A program made the position numbers and the translations under genes. A stretch of DNA of 64,000 nucleotides from Streptomyces sp. RKND-216 (GTDB lineage: Bacteria; Actinomycetota; Actinomycetes; Streptomycetales; Streptomycetaceae), in the NCBI RefSeq assembly GCF_004795255.1, contig NZ_SSBQ01000002.1, positions 2,296,001-2,360,000 of the forward strand, read 5' to 3'. Below the pieces are notes generated by a model. It saw only the letters and a list, made by a program, of their open reading frames with translations. It did not search any database and was not told the DNA's origin. This document shows positions 9,060-17,983 of this stretch, piece after piece (positions within the stretch are counted from its first letter, which is position 1; each line of letters begins with the position of its first letter).

Positions 9060-10550
9060 ATGTCCCGTCGTCACACCGCCGCGCGCGGCCTCGCGTGCGC
9101 CGTCGCGGTACTGGCCGCCACAGCCGGCTTCCAGCCGGTGCAGGCCGCGCCCGCCCGGCCCGGGGGTCCTGCGGCCGATCCGGGCCCCTCGGTTCCCGCG
9201 ACGGGGTCCGCACCGTCCCGGGACGTGCGCGAGGACTTCAACGGGGACGGCTTCGAGGACCTCGCCGTGGCGGCCCTTCGTCACGCGGAGAACACCGGGT
9301 ACGTCGCCGTGGTGTACGGGTCGGCCACGGGCCCGGACCCGGCCACGGCGACGGTGATCGACCAGGCCACGCCCGGTGTCCCCGGCGAACCGGAGACGGG
9401 TGACTGGTTCGGCGCGGCCCTCAAAGCGCGCGACCTGGACGGCGACGGGTACACCGACCTCGCCGTTTCGAGCACGGGGGAGACCAGCGTGGACCCGCGC
9501 GGGGGCGGCTCCGTGACCCTGCTCTGGGGGTCTTCGGACGGTGTCACCGGCGAGGGCGCGGTGCTGATCGCCGCGGAGGAGGGCGACTGGGGCGTCGGCA
9601 CCCACCTGACGGGCGGCGACTTCGACGGCGACGGCCACGCCGACCTGCTGACCTACCGCGCCGGGGACGGCTACAGCGTGCTGCACGGGCCGTTCGGCCG
9701 GGACGGGCGGTGGGCGCGCGAGCAGCAGGTGGAGCTGGAGGGCGCGCTCAGCATCGTCGCGGGGGACATGAACGGCGACGGCGCCGACGACGTGGCAGCC
9801 TTCCGTTCGTTCGAGGAGATGGCCGAACCGGGCGAGCTCTTTTCGGGCGGCCCGGACGGGCTGACGTACGAGCGTCGGCTCCCCAAGGGAGCGACCGGCG
9901 ACGTCGCCGACTTCGACGGTGACGGCTACGGCGACCTGGCCTACCGCGAGGTGCCGGGCGGTGTGGTGGAGAACCTGCCCTGGGACGCCGGCACCGTGAA
10001 GGTGATGTACGGCGGCCCCGACGGGCCGGGCGCGCGCACCGCGTCCTTCACCCAGGCGACCCCGGGCGTGCCCGGCGCGGACGAGGAGGGGGACCAGTTC
10101 GGCGGCACCCTGACCGCCGGCGACGTGGACGGCGACGGCTTCGCCGACCTCGCGGCGGGGGTGCCCTACGAGGACATCGGCAACCTGGGCTCCGCAGGCT
10201 CGTTCGTTGTGCTCAAGGGCGGACCGGAGGGTTTGAGCGGCAAAGGGGCACAGGCGATGAGCCAGAGCTTCGCCGGTGTGCCCGGCGCGGCGGAGGCCGA
10301 CGACCGGTTCGGGGGTGCGGTGCGGCTGCGGGACTTCGACGGCGACGGCTTCGCGGACCTGGCCGTCACCGCGCCGGACGAGAACGACGGCAGCGGCGCC
10401 GTCTGGTCCTTCCCCGGCAGCCCGGCGGGTGTGACGACCGACGGGGTGCGGTCGTTCGGCCCGGCGGTGCTCGGCGGCTCGGTGCCGGAGGCGGGGCTCG
10501 GCCTGCGGCTGTCCGGTACCTCGTACGGGCCGCTGTGGCAGTACGAGTGA
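9060..10550 (+). CDS. Secreted FG-GAP/VCBS repeat protein
   Basis: Secreted protein of 496 aa with a Sec signal peptide at residues 1-30 (RR-containing n-region, hydrophobic core, Ala-rich cleavage area) and seven FG-GAP-type calcium loops of the form D-x-[DN]-G-D-G: FNGDGFEDLAV, DLDGDGYTDLAV, DFDGDGHADLL, DMNGDGADDVAA, DFDGDGYGDLAY, DVDGDGFADLAA and DFDGDGFADLAV. This predicts an integrin-alpha-like beta-propeller. Many Streptomyces encode such proteins, sometimes annotated as esterases, but no catalytic domain is visible here. The ATG at 9060 follows GAGGAG. A strong hairpin follows the stop. Confidence 0.88.
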   Translation: MSRRHTAARGLACAVAVLAATAGFQPVQAAPARPGGPAADPGPSVPATGSAPSRDVREDFNGDGFEDLAVAALRHAENTGYVAVVYGSATGPDPATATVIDQATPGVPGEPETGDWFGAALKARDLDGDGYTDLAVSSTGETSVDPRGGGSVTLLWGSSDGVTGEGAVLIAAEEGDWGVGTHLTGGDFDGDGHADLLTYRAGDGYSVLHGPFGRDGRWAREQQVELEGALSIVAGDMNGDGADDVAAFRSFEEMAEPGELFSGGPDGLTYERRLPKGATGDVADFDGDGYGDLAYREVPGGVVENLPWDAGTVKVMYGGPDGPGARTASFTQATPGVPGADEEGDQFGGTLTAGDVDGDGFADLAAGVPYEDIGNLGSAGSFVVLKGGPEGLSGKGAQAMSQSFAGVPGAAEADDRFGGAVRLRDFDGDGFADLAVTAPDENDGSGAVWSFPGSPAGVTTDGVRSFGPAVLGGSVPEAGLGLRLSGTSYGPLWQYE

Positions 10551-10567
10551 CACCGCACGGCTCCTGA

Positions 10568-10602
10568 ACGGCCCGCCCGCGTGCATCCGCGCGGCGGGCC
10601 GT
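10568..10602 (+). terminator. Terminator of the FG-GAP gene
   Basis: The perfect 10-bp inverted repeat ACGGCCCGCC/GGCGGGCCGT starts 17 nt after the stop codon. Confidence 0.75.
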
Positions 10603-10810
10603 CGCCGTTCCGGGGAACGGTTCAGCCAGTGAGGGCGCCGGTGACGGCATCCATCACGGAGCGCCAGTGGGCGCGCTCGTGTCTCCATTCGTACCCCGTG
10701 GCGAATGCCGCTCTGTTTGTCAGGCGGGTCCGACAGGCGATTCGGCAGACGGTCGGAGACGAAAGGTGGCGCGGACGGTGGCGGCGGGCCGGATGCGGCC
10801 GGGGCACGCC

Positions 10811-10852
10811 GAAGCCCGGCGCGCCGTGTGGGGGTGCGGCGGGCCGGGCTTC
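10811..10852 (-). terminator. Terminator of the phospholipase A2 gene
   Basis: The perfect inverted repeat GAAGCCCGGC/GCCGGGCTTC lies 16 nt past the stop of the minus-strand phospholipase gene. Confidence 0.75.
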
Positions 10853-10867
10853 GGGACGCGTGCGGCG

Positions 10868-11374
10868 TCAGTGGGCCTCGGCGACCGCGGCGGGCACCTT
10901 GTCGGCGTACTGCGGGGCGTCGGCGGCGGAGATGCCGAAGATCGACACGGCCTGGTAGTAGGTCCACGCGGTGGCGTTGCAGGAAGCCTTCGTAGCCCCG
11001 GAGTAGCCGTTGCAGACGCGCTTCAGGTCCTCGTAGAAGGCGCTGTCGATACGCGACTTGTTGGCGTCGAACTGGCCCTCGGCCTTGTAGTTGCGGTAGC
11101 CGAAGTCATGACGGATGCACGAGTTCTCGAACGGGAAGCCGAACGGGTTGTCCGGCGAGCTGCTGCACTTGTCGGTGCCCCAGTCGAAGCCGTACTGGGC
11201 GTACGAGCCCTGGTTCGCCCGGGCGCTGTGGAACGCGGACGAGCTGGACGAGCTGGTCTGGCTCCAGTCCGACATGAGCTGGAGCTTGGTGGCCGCATTG
11301 GCGGGCGCGGCGAGAGCGAGCACGGCGGCAGCACTCGTTGCCACGGACATGCCAAAGATGGACCGACGACGCAT
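10868..11374 (-). CDS. Secreted prokaryotic phospholipase A2
   Basis: Small secreted protein, 168 aa, resembling Streptomyces violaceoruber phospholipase A2, which hydrolyses the sn-2 ester of phospholipids outside the cell. It has a Sec signal peptide (residues 1-27, ending APANA), the catalytic His-Asp pair in CIRHDFGYRNYK (HD at residues 89-90), and four cysteines (residues 70 and 86, plus two in the C-terminal helical part) that fit two disulfides. The Asp next to the catalytic His and the upstream loop would hold calcium. It has its own terminator and is not in an operon. A Ser-rich linker follows the signal peptide. Confidence 0.93.
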   Translation of the reverse strand: MRRRSIFGMSVATSAAAVLALAAPANAATKLQLMSDWSQTSSSSSSAFHSARANQGSYAQYGFDWGTDKCSSSPDNPFGFPFENSCIRHDFGYRNYKAEGQFDANKSRIDSAFYEDLKRVCNGYSGATKASCNATAWTYYQAVSIFGISAADAPQYADKVPAAVAEAH

Positions 11375-11564
11375 CCGTTCCTCCGAGGGGGGAAGGCGGC
11401 CCGATGAGACCGCGGACGAAGGGAGTCACGCTTCTCCCGGTGTGCGGAGAAGCCCGGCCAGTGTCCACGGCCGCACTGTCACATCGCCGTCAACACACTG
11501 ACACCGCAGGTCGGATGGGTGACGCAGGCCACTCCCCCGCGATCCGCCGCGTTCCGCCGGGAGC

Positions 11565-12467
11565 TCAGGCGGTGACGTCGCGCGCGGTGAAACGGGCCCA
11601 CGCCGCGGAGCCGAACACCGCGACGTACAGGGCCTGGAGGCCGAGGTTCCGCCACACCGGCTCCCACAGGACGGGGTCGCGCAGGAGGTCCGCGAAGGAC
11701 AGCCAGTGGTGCGGGAAGAGGTAGGGGTGCACGGCGTCCAACTGCGGGATCTGGTCCAGGATCTGCACGGTGATCAGCAGACCCACGGTCGTCGCCATCG
11801 CCGCGATGCCGCTGTTGGTCAGGGTCGAGACGAACAGGCCGATCGCCGCCAGGCCGAGCAGCGACGCCGCGACCACGAGCGCGATGGCCAGCGCCCGCAG
11901 CAGTCCCTGGGCCAGCGGTACGGAGGTGCCGGACAGCAGCGTCACATCGCCGAGCGGGAACAGCAGCGCGCCCACCGCCAGCGCGGAGAGCGCCACCACG
12001 AGTGTCGCCGCGATGCAGAACACCGCCACCGAGACGAACTTGGCCAGCAGCAAACGGGTACGGCCCGCCGGGGCGACGAGCAGGTACCGCAGCGTCCCCG
12101 CGCCGGCCTCACCCGCGACGGAGTCGCCGGCGATCACGCCGACCGCCATCGGCAGGAAGAACGGCAGGGTGGCTGCCAGCGCCGTGAAGACCAGGAAGAG
12201 GCCGTTGTTGGTGACCTGGGTGATGAACGCCGGTCCGCCCCCGCCGCTTCCGCCGCCCGAACCGTCGTCGCCCGTCTCGATCTTCACCGCGATACCCACC
12301 AGCGCGGGTACGGCGACGAGCACGCCGAGCAGGGCCAGGGTCCGCCAGCGGCGGAAGGTGAGGACGATCTCGCTGCGGAGCAGACCGGACGGCCGCAGCA
12401 GCCGCCGGCCGGGCGTCGGGGCGGCCGACCTCGGCCCGCCTCCCCGGGTGAGTTCAGTCTGCGACAT
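11565..12467 (-). CDS. ABC transporter permease
   Basis: Membrane subunit of 300 aa (ABC-2 type) paired with the ATPase encoded just upstream on the same strand. After a short cytoplasmic N-terminus (residues 1-25) there are about six hydrophobic segments and a soluble Gly/Ser-rich extracellular loop near residues 65-85. The ATG at 12467 overlaps the ATPase stop by 14 nt, so translation is coupled. The substrate is unknown. Together with the LolA-like protein gene this three-gene unit is common in Streptomyces. Confidence 0.87.
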   Translation of the reverse strand: MSQTELTRGGGPRSAAPTPGRRLLRPSGLLRSEIVLTFRRWRTLALLGVLVAVPALVGIAVKIETGDDGSGGGSGGGGPAFITQVTNNGLFLVFTALAATLPFFLPMAVGVIAGDSVAGEAGAGTLRYLLVAPAGRTRLLLAKFVSVAVFCIAATLVVALSALAVGALLFPLGDVTLLSGTSVPLAQGLLRALAIALVVAASLLGLAAIGLFVSTLTNSGIAAMATTVGLLITVQILDQIPQLDAVHPYLFPHHWLSFADLLRDPVLWEPVWRNLGLQALYVAVFGSAAWARFTARDVTA

Positions 12468-13491
12468 CGAAGCCCTCCCCGGTGAGTGCGACGAACGCGT
12501 CCTCCAGCGAGGCGTTCTCCTGACCGAAGGCCCGGACGCGTACGCCCGCACGGACCAGTGCCGCGTTGAGGGCGGCGAGGTCGAGCGGGTCCCCTTCCCG
12601 GGCTCCCGCGCCCGCGCCGGGCGCGGCCCCGTCGGCTCCGGCGTCGCCGTGCGCCGGTGCCGATACCGGCAGTTCACCGGTGACCCGGTTCTCCTCGACC
12701 GTGACGTCCGTGACCCCGTGCTCCTTCAGGAGACGGGCGGCCTCCGCGGTGTCCGGGGTGCCGACGGCCAGCCGGCCGCGTACGCCTGCCGACATCTCGG
12801 CGACCGTGCCCTGCGTGACGAGCCGGCCCCGGTGCATCACGGCGGTGTGCGTGCACACCTGCTCGATCTCGTCCAGCAGATGGGAGGAGAGGAAGACGGT
12901 GATGCCGTCGGCGGCCAGTTCGCGGACCAGGGCACGGATCTCCCGCATGCCCTGCGGGTCCAGGCCGTTGGTCGGCTCGTCCAGCACCAGCAGCTCGCGC
13001 GGCTGGAGCAGGGCGGCGGCGAGGCCGAGCCGCTGCTTCATCCCCAACGAGTACGCCCGCGCCTTCTTGCCGGCCGCCGCGGCGAGACCGACGCGCTCCA
13101 GCGCCTCCCCCACCCGCACGGACCGCGTACGGGGGTCGGCGTCCGGGTCGGCGGCGTCGTACCGCAGCAGGTTGTCCCGGCCGGAGAGGAACCCGTACAG
13201 CGCCGGGCCCTCGATCAGGGCGCCGACACGCGGCAGCACCCGGCGGGCGGCCGACGGCATCGGCTCGCCCAGCAGCCGTGCGGTGCCGCGCGTCGGCTCG
13301 ATGAGGCCGAGCAGCATGCGGATGGTCGTGGTCTTGCCCGAGCCGTTCGGCCCCAGGAAGCCGAAGACGCTCCCGCGCGGCACGGCGAGGTCCAGGCCGT
13401 CGACGGCGAGCTGACCACCGCGGTAACGCTTGGTCAGCCCGGTCGTCTCGACGACCGTGGCGGCTTCCGCCGCTCCCGCCGCGTCTGCCAT
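12454..13491 (-). CDS. ABC transporter ATP-binding protein
   Basis: ATPase of 345 aa. Walker A is GPNGSGKTT (about residues 47-55), the signature region is YSLGMKQRLGLAAALL (the Ser-Gly of LSGGQ replaced by Leu-Gly, as in many ABC-2 ATPases), and Walker B is LLVLDEPTNGLDP followed by the H-loop LSSHLLDEI. The C-terminal extension after residue 230 is acidic and Ala-rich and ends in a conserved segment (FGQENASLEDAFVALTG) typical of ABC-2 export ATPases. The start at 13491 is preceded by GGAGG at short (4 nt) spacing. A strong hairpin separates it from the LolA-like gene. Confidence 0.9.
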   Translation of the reverse strand: MADAAGAAEAATVVETTGLTKRYRGGQLAVDGLDLAVPRGSVFGFLGPNGSGKTTTIRMLLGLIEPTRGTARLLGEPMPSAARRVLPRVGALIEGPALYGFLSGRDNLLRYDAADPDADPRTRSVRVGEALERVGLAAAAGKKARAYSLGMKQRLGLAAALLQPRELLVLDEPTNGLDPQGMREIRALVRELAADGITVFLSSHLLDEIEQVCTHTAVMHRGRLVTQGTVAEMSAGVRGRLAVGTPDTAEAARLLKEHGVTDVTVEENRVTGELPVSAPAHGDAGADGAAPGAGAGAREGDPLDLAALNAALVRAGVRVRAFGQENASLEDAFVALTGEGFDVAD

Positions 13492-13534
13492 CCCGCCTCC
13501 GCCCGCTTCCCCGAGAGTGGTGTGGTGAGTCGGC

Positions 13535-13589
13535 CCCGCGTGCCGCCGCCGGCCGGCCGTGGAGTGCCGGGCCGGCGGCGGCACGCGGG
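13535..13589 (-). terminator. Strong hairpin between LolA-like gene and ABC ATPase gene
   Basis: A perfect 20-bp stem (13535-13554 with 13570-13589) has a 15-nt loop. It starts 7 nt past the LolA-like stop and ends 44 nt before the ATPase start, so it would lower or stop readthrough into the transporter genes, or act as an attenuator or mRNA-stabilising element. Confidence 0.65.
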
Positions 13590-13595
13590 CCGGTG

Positions 13596-14951
13596 CTACT
13601 TCGCCTCGTTCGCGGCCTCGACGAGGCCCTCCTTGGTGACGGCACCGGCGTAGACCGTGCCGTCGTCCGTGATCAGGACGTTCAACAGGCGCGTCTCGAA
13701 GACCCGGCCGGTCCCGAAGTCGCCGTTCACCTTGTCGGTGAAGCCGTCCAGCATCCGCTGCGCGCGCGGGTCGCCCAAGTCGTCGAGGCCGGACAGAGCC
13801 TTGCCGCCCTTGCCCTCGCCCTTCACCTCGGGCGCTTCGATGCGGGCCACCGTGCCCCAGCCGTCGCCCAGCATCTCCAGGCCGCCTCCGAACTCGGGCC
13901 GGGCGCCGTTCATCGGCCCGTCGAGGTCCTTCGGCTTCTGCGAACCCTTCGCGCCGTGGTCGAGTTTCTCCTCCGTGACGTCCGCGCCCTTCGGGGGTTC
14001 GAACGTGAAGGTGCCGGCGTCCGGCCGGGCGAAGTCGACCTCGGTGTAGGCGACGTCGACGATCGCCTTGCCGCCCTCGTCCGGCATCAGCCGGACGCTG
14101 AGCGGCGCGCCGTTGTCGGCGTCCACGCCGATGCGCAGCGAGCCGACCGTGGAGTGTGCGGCGTCCTTCGGCGCGACGACCAGCTGGTACGCGTCCCGGC
14201 CGGCCACCTTGGCGGTGCCGTCCACGGTCACCGACGTCGACTCGTCCGCGAGGTCGAGGGCCTTCTGTGCGGCCTCCTTCGGGGTGAGGTCGGCGAGACC
14301 GTCGGGCAGCTCGTGCTTCCCGCCGGCCTTTCCGTGGTCGCCGGCGCCCTCGGGGGCGACGGCGTGGAACGCGGAGTTCGACGCACTGTCGTAGGCCCAC
14401 AGTTGGTCGCCGTTGCGGATCAGGCTGTACTCGGCGGCGTCCTCCACGAGGGAGACGCGCTGCTTCTCGGGGCCGTCGGCGGCCACCCGCAGCGTGTGCT
14501 CGCCGGAGGCCAGCTCCATCAGCTTGGCGGTCGGCGCCGCGGGGCTCTCCTCCGCCCCCTCGCCCTGCTGCGGTCCGGCGCCGCCCTCCGAGGAGCGGTC
14601 ACCGCCGCCGAACGGGCTCCCGCCCTGGTCGCCGCCACCGCCGCCGAGACCGCCCGGCAGCTCCGGCAGGCCGAGGTCGGTCTGGACCCGTACGGTCCCG
14701 GACAGCTGGTCCACGTCGGAGGCGGCCATCTTGGCCACCAGCTCCTCGGCGGTGATCTTCGGCAGGTCGGGGGCGCCGCTGTCCGCGAGGGCCGGCACCA
14801 GGCCGATCGTCGCCGCGGCGAGGCCCGCGACGGCGACCGGTACGCCGTAGCGGACGGCCTTGCGGCGTGGTCCCCGCGTGCCCGGGACGCCCGGTACGGA
14901 GTCCTCCCCATTGCCGTCGTCGGCCGGGTTGTGCGGTTGGATCTGTGCCAT
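13596..14951 (-). CDS. LolA-like membrane-anchored protein (DUF2092 type)
   Basis: Predicted type II membrane protein of 451 aa. It has a charged cytoplasmic start, one membrane helix at about residues 33-52, then an exported LolA-like beta-sheet domain (KITAEELVAKMAASDVDQLSG near the start). A Gly/Pro/Glu-rich unstructured insert lies near residues 85-140. Such proteins in Streptomyces are annotated as outer-membrane-lipoprotein carrier-like or sigma-E regulatory-like; the function is unproven. The ATG at 14951 is chosen because GGAGG lies 10 nt upstream; an in-frame upstream start lacks a ribosome site. It lies upstream of the ABC genes, separated by a hairpin. Confidence 0.8.
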   Translation of the reverse strand: MAQIQPHNPADDGNGEDSVPGVPGTRGPRRKAVRYGVPVAVAGLAAATIGLVPALADSGAPDLPKITAEELVAKMAASDVDQLSGTVRVQTDLGLPELPGGLGGGGGDQGGSPFGGGDRSSEGGAGPQQGEGAEESPAAPTAKLMELASGEHTLRVAADGPEKQRVSLVEDAAEYSLIRNGDQLWAYDSASNSAFHAVAPEGAGDHGKAGGKHELPDGLADLTPKEAAQKALDLADESTSVTVDGTAKVAGRDAYQLVVAPKDAAHSTVGSLRIGVDADNGAPLSVRLMPDEGGKAIVDVAYTEVDFARPDAGTFTFEPPKGADVTEEKLDHGAKGSQKPKDLDGPMNGARPEFGGGLEMLGDGWGTVARIEAPEVKGEGKGGKALSGLDDLGDPRAQRMLDGFTDKVNGDFGTGRVFETRLLNVLITDDGTVYAGAVTKEGLVEAANEAK

Positions 14952-15415
14952 GTGAGCCCTACCTCCGTCGTCGGCGGCGGTCGTGCGGGTCATGCGGGTC
15001 GCGCCCGGTCGCACGGGTCCATCCCAGCCGCCATTGTCACCCGAGTCGGTGCGGGATGGTCACTCCATACGACCAGATCCACTGAGGGTGGGACGTCCGC
15101 CGAGGGGAGCAAGTTCCCGTACGCCCACGGGAGGAGACGGGTACCCCCACGGGGCGGCTTGTCCCGTGTGCGTGTGCGGGCCACGGGTTTCCGGGGCCCC
15201 GCCCTTCCGGCCTGAGCACGGGCACCGGTCCTCCCGCGCCAGGGGCGTCCGCGCCCGGAGGAGGGCTGCGGAGGCGTAGGGAGCAGCCGGGGGTGGTGAA
15301 GGTCGCCGTCCCGCCGACCCCGCCGGGCGGGAGGTGGGGCCGACCCCGGTCCCGGTCACGACCGTGCGACGGAGGGCGAGGGCTTTGGAGACGGCGGGCC
15401 CCCAGGCGGATGCGC
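14952..15415. other. Intergenic region, polyprenyl synthase to LolA-like gene
   Basis: Spacer of 464 bp with GC-rich short inverted repeats (for example CCCGCC at 15310 with GGCGGG at 15326) that may end the polyprenyl synthase transcript. No open frame in it has credible coding features. Confidence 0.45.
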
Positions 15416-16426
15416 TCAGCCCGCGCGGTGGACGACCGCGGCGCAGAGGTCGGACAGGGCCGCCTTGGCCGGTCCCTCCGCCAGGGGCTCCAGCATGGCC
15501 CGCGCCTCGTCCGCGTACCGCACGGTGTCCCGCCGGGCCTGCACCATCGCCGGGTGCGACCGCAGCCCCGCCAGGGCGTCCGCGAGACGGGCGTCGTCAT
15601 CGAGGTCGCCCTCGAGCAGCGCCAGCAGGGCACGGTCCTCCGGCGAGCCGCCCCCCTCGGCGAGTGCCCGCAGATGCAGCACGGGCAGCGTGGCGATGCC
15701 CTCGCGCAGGTCCGTCCCGGGCGTCTTGCCGGACTCGTGGGAGTCGCTGGCGATGTCCAGCACGTCGTCCGCCAGCTGGAACGCGGTGCCGATGCGCTCG
15801 CCGTACTGGGTGAGGACGGAGATCGTCCGCTCGTCGGCCCCGGCCATCATGGCGCCGAACCGGCAGGCCACGGCGATCAGCGAACCCGTCTTCCCGGAGA
15901 GGACGTCGAGGTAGTGGTCGATGGCGTTCTGGCCGGCAGACGGGCCGGCGGTCTCCAGGATCTGGCCGGTGACCAGCCGCTCGAACGCCTGGGCCTGGAT
16001 GCGTACGGCCTCCGGGCCGAGGTCGGCGAGGACCTGGGAGGCGCGGGCGAAGAGGAAGTCGCCGGTGAGCACGGCGACGGAGTTGTCCCAGTTCGCGTTG
16101 GCGCTGGCCACGCCGCGGCGCACGGCGGCCTCATCCATCACGTCGTCGTGGTAGAGGGTCGCGAGGTGGGTCAGCTCGACCACCACCGCGGACGGGACCA
16201 CGCCCGGCGCGTGCGGGTCGCCGAACTGCGCCCCGAGCATCACCAGCAGCGGCCGGAACCGCTTGCCGCCGGCCCGCACGAGGTGCTGGGCAGCACCCGT
16301 TATGAACGGCACGTCGCTCTTGGTGGCCTCGAAGAGGCCCTCTTCGACGGCCGCCAACCCCGCCTGGACATCGGCTTCGAGGGCCGTGTCCCGCACGCTC
16401 AGCCCGAAGGGCCCGACGACGGTCAC
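15416..16426 (-). CDS. Long-chain polyprenyl diphosphate synthase
   Basis: Trans-isoprenyl diphosphate synthase, 336 aa, that extends allylic diphosphates with isopentenyl diphosphate. The first Asp-rich motif is HDDVMDEA (DDVMD at residues 94-98), and the second is QLADDVLDIASD near residue 225; KRFRP (residues 55-59) supplies the IPP-binding Lys-Arg. Small residues before the first motif fit a long-chain product. Given the menaquinone genes in this window, the likely product is the nonaprenyl side chain of MK-9, which is inference. The GTG start at 16426 has AGGAG 9 nt upstream. It is transcribed divergently from the fumarylacetoacetase gene. Confidence 0.9.
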   Translation of the reverse strand: MTVVGPFGLSVRDTALEADVQAGLAAVEEGLFEATKSDVPFITGAAQHLVRAGGKRFRPLLVMLGAQFGDPHAPGVVPSAVVVELTHLATLYHDDVMDEAAVRRGVASANANWDNSVAVLTGDFLFARASQVLADLGPEAVRIQAQAFERLVTGQILETAGPSAGQNAIDHYLDVLSGKTGSLIAVACRFGAMMAGADERTISVLTQYGERIGTAFQLADDVLDIASDSHESGKTPGTDLREGIATLPVLHLRALAEGGGSPEDRALLALLEGDLDDDARLADALAGLRSHPAMVQARRDTVRYADEARAMLEPLAEGPAKAALSDLCAAVVHRAG

Positions 16427-16663
16427 GAGGGCTACTCCTGTCTACGCGGCTTGTTCGCATCATCCGCACCGGCGCGGCGGCAGTTGCCGCCGTCACGGGC
16501 AGCGTAGCCGGTCGCGGAACGATCACGACCGGCGCGTACCCCCCGCGCACCCGGCCGGGCGGACGGCTGCGCCCGCCCGGTCGATACGCTGCCGGTGGGC
16601 GCCTCCCCGGACGTGCCCGAGCCCTGACCGGCGACGAACCTCGAAGGCGAGGCACCTGAGACG

Positions 16664-17860
16664 ATGACCGAAGCCATCCCGTTCGACCTGCCCGGAGACG
16701 ACCTCTTCGGCCTCGACAACCTGCCGTACGGCGTCTTCACCACCTCCGACGCCCCGGACCGGCGCCGCATCGGGGTGCGCTTCGGCTCGCACGTGCTGGA
16801 CGCCGGCGCCGCCGCCGAGGCGATCGGCTCGGCGCACGCCGAGCTGCTGAAGCGGCCCACCCTGAACCCGCTGATGGCGGCCGGACGGCCGACCTGGCAG
16901 GCGGTCCGCGCGGACCTGCAGAACTGGCTGGGCGACCCCGGGCACCGCGCCACGGTCGGCGGCCACCTCGTTCCGCTGGCCGACGTCACACTGCACCTGC
17001 CGTTCGAGGTCGCCGACTACGTCGACTTCTACGCCAGCGAGCACCACGCCACCAACGTCGGGAGGATCTTCCGGCCCGACGGCGACCCGCTCACCCCGAA
17101 CTGGAAGCACCTGCCGATCGGGTACCACGGCCGGTCCGGCACCGTCGTGGTGTCCGGTACGCCTGTGGTGCGACCGCTGGGGCAGCGCAAGCCCAAGGAC
17201 GCGCCCGCACCCTCCTTCGGCCCTTCGCAGCGGCTGGACATCGAGGCCGAGGTCGGTTTCGTCGTCGGCACCCCCTCGGCGATGACGACGCGCGTGGGCC
17301 GGGAGGACTTCCGCGAGCACGTCTTCGGCGTGTGCCTGCTCAACGACTGGTCCGCGCGCGACCTGCAGGCGTGGGAGTACGTGCCGCTGGGGCCGTTCCT
17401 CGGCAAGTCCTTCGCCACCTCCGTCTCCGCCTGGATCACGCCGCTGGAGGCGCTGGAGCAGGCCCGCACCGAGCCGCCGGCCCGCGACGTCCCGCCGCTC
17501 CCCTACCTGGACGACAGCGGGGAGAAGGACGGCCTGGACATCCGGATCACCGTGACGCTGAACGGCGAGCAGGTCTCCGAGCCGCCGTTCTCCGCGATGT
17601 ACTGGACGGCCGCGCAGCAGCTCGCGCACATGACGGTGAACGGCGCCTCGCTGCGCACCGGGGACCTCTTCGCCTCCGGCACGGTCAGCGGCCCGGAGCC
17701 GGACCAGCTCGGCTGCCTGCTGGAGCTCACCGCCGGCAAGGGCCCCTTCCTCTCCGACGGTGACGAGGTCGTCCTCACGGCCTGGGCGCCGGGACCGAAC
17801 GGCACCCGCATCGGCCTGGGCGAGGTCTCCGGAACGATCGCTGCGGCCCCCGCGGAGTAG
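16664..17860 (+). CDS. fahA: Fumarylacetoacetase
   Basis: Last enzyme of tyrosine/homogentisate breakdown: fumarylacetoacetate to fumarate plus acetoacetate. At 398 aa it is near the usual length. The N-terminal SH3-like domain (GVFTTSDAPDRRRIGVRFGS) is followed by the FAH fold with metal/catalytic residues in DFYASEHHATNVG, the E-x-E segment (LDIEAEVGFVVG) and NDWSARDLQAWEYVPLGPFL. A homogentisate dioxygenase gene is not adjacent. The ATG at 16664 is the start. It is divergent from the polyprenyl synthase gene and has no obvious operon partner. Confidence 0.95.
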   Translation: MTEAIPFDLPGDDLFGLDNLPYGVFTTSDAPDRRRIGVRFGSHVLDAGAAAEAIGSAHAELLKRPTLNPLMAAGRPTWQAVRADLQNWLGDPGHRATVGGHLVPLADVTLHLPFEVADYVDFYASEHHATNVGRIFRPDGDPLTPNWKHLPIGYHGRSGTVVVSGTPVVRPLGQRKPKDAPAPSFGPSQRLDIEAEVGFVVGTPSAMTTRVGREDFREHVFGVCLLNDWSARDLQAWEYVPLGPFLGKSFATSVSAWITPLEALEQARTEPPARDVPPLPYLDDSGEKDGLDIRITVTLNGEQVSEPPFSAMYWTAAQQLAHMTVNGASLRTGDLFASGTVSGPEPDQLGCLLELTAGKGPFLSDGDEVVLTAWAPGPNGTRIGLGEVSGTIAAAPAE

Positions 17861-17983
17861 CCCGTCCGGCCCGCTGTCCAGCCCCCGGGAGAGCGTTCGT
17901 CGTCACAACTGCGGACGCGCGCCCCTGCTAGTTTGTCGTGACCCTGCACACCGGGGTACGGCATTCGAATGGGAGGGGCGCGC

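Larger units (their letters stand above)
10551..10867. other. Intergenic region between convergent genes
   Basis: Spacer of 317 bp between the FG-GAP gene and the phospholipase gene. It contains two strong hairpins, one serving each gene (listed separately). The 208 bp between them show no supported gene or RNA. Confidence 0.6.
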
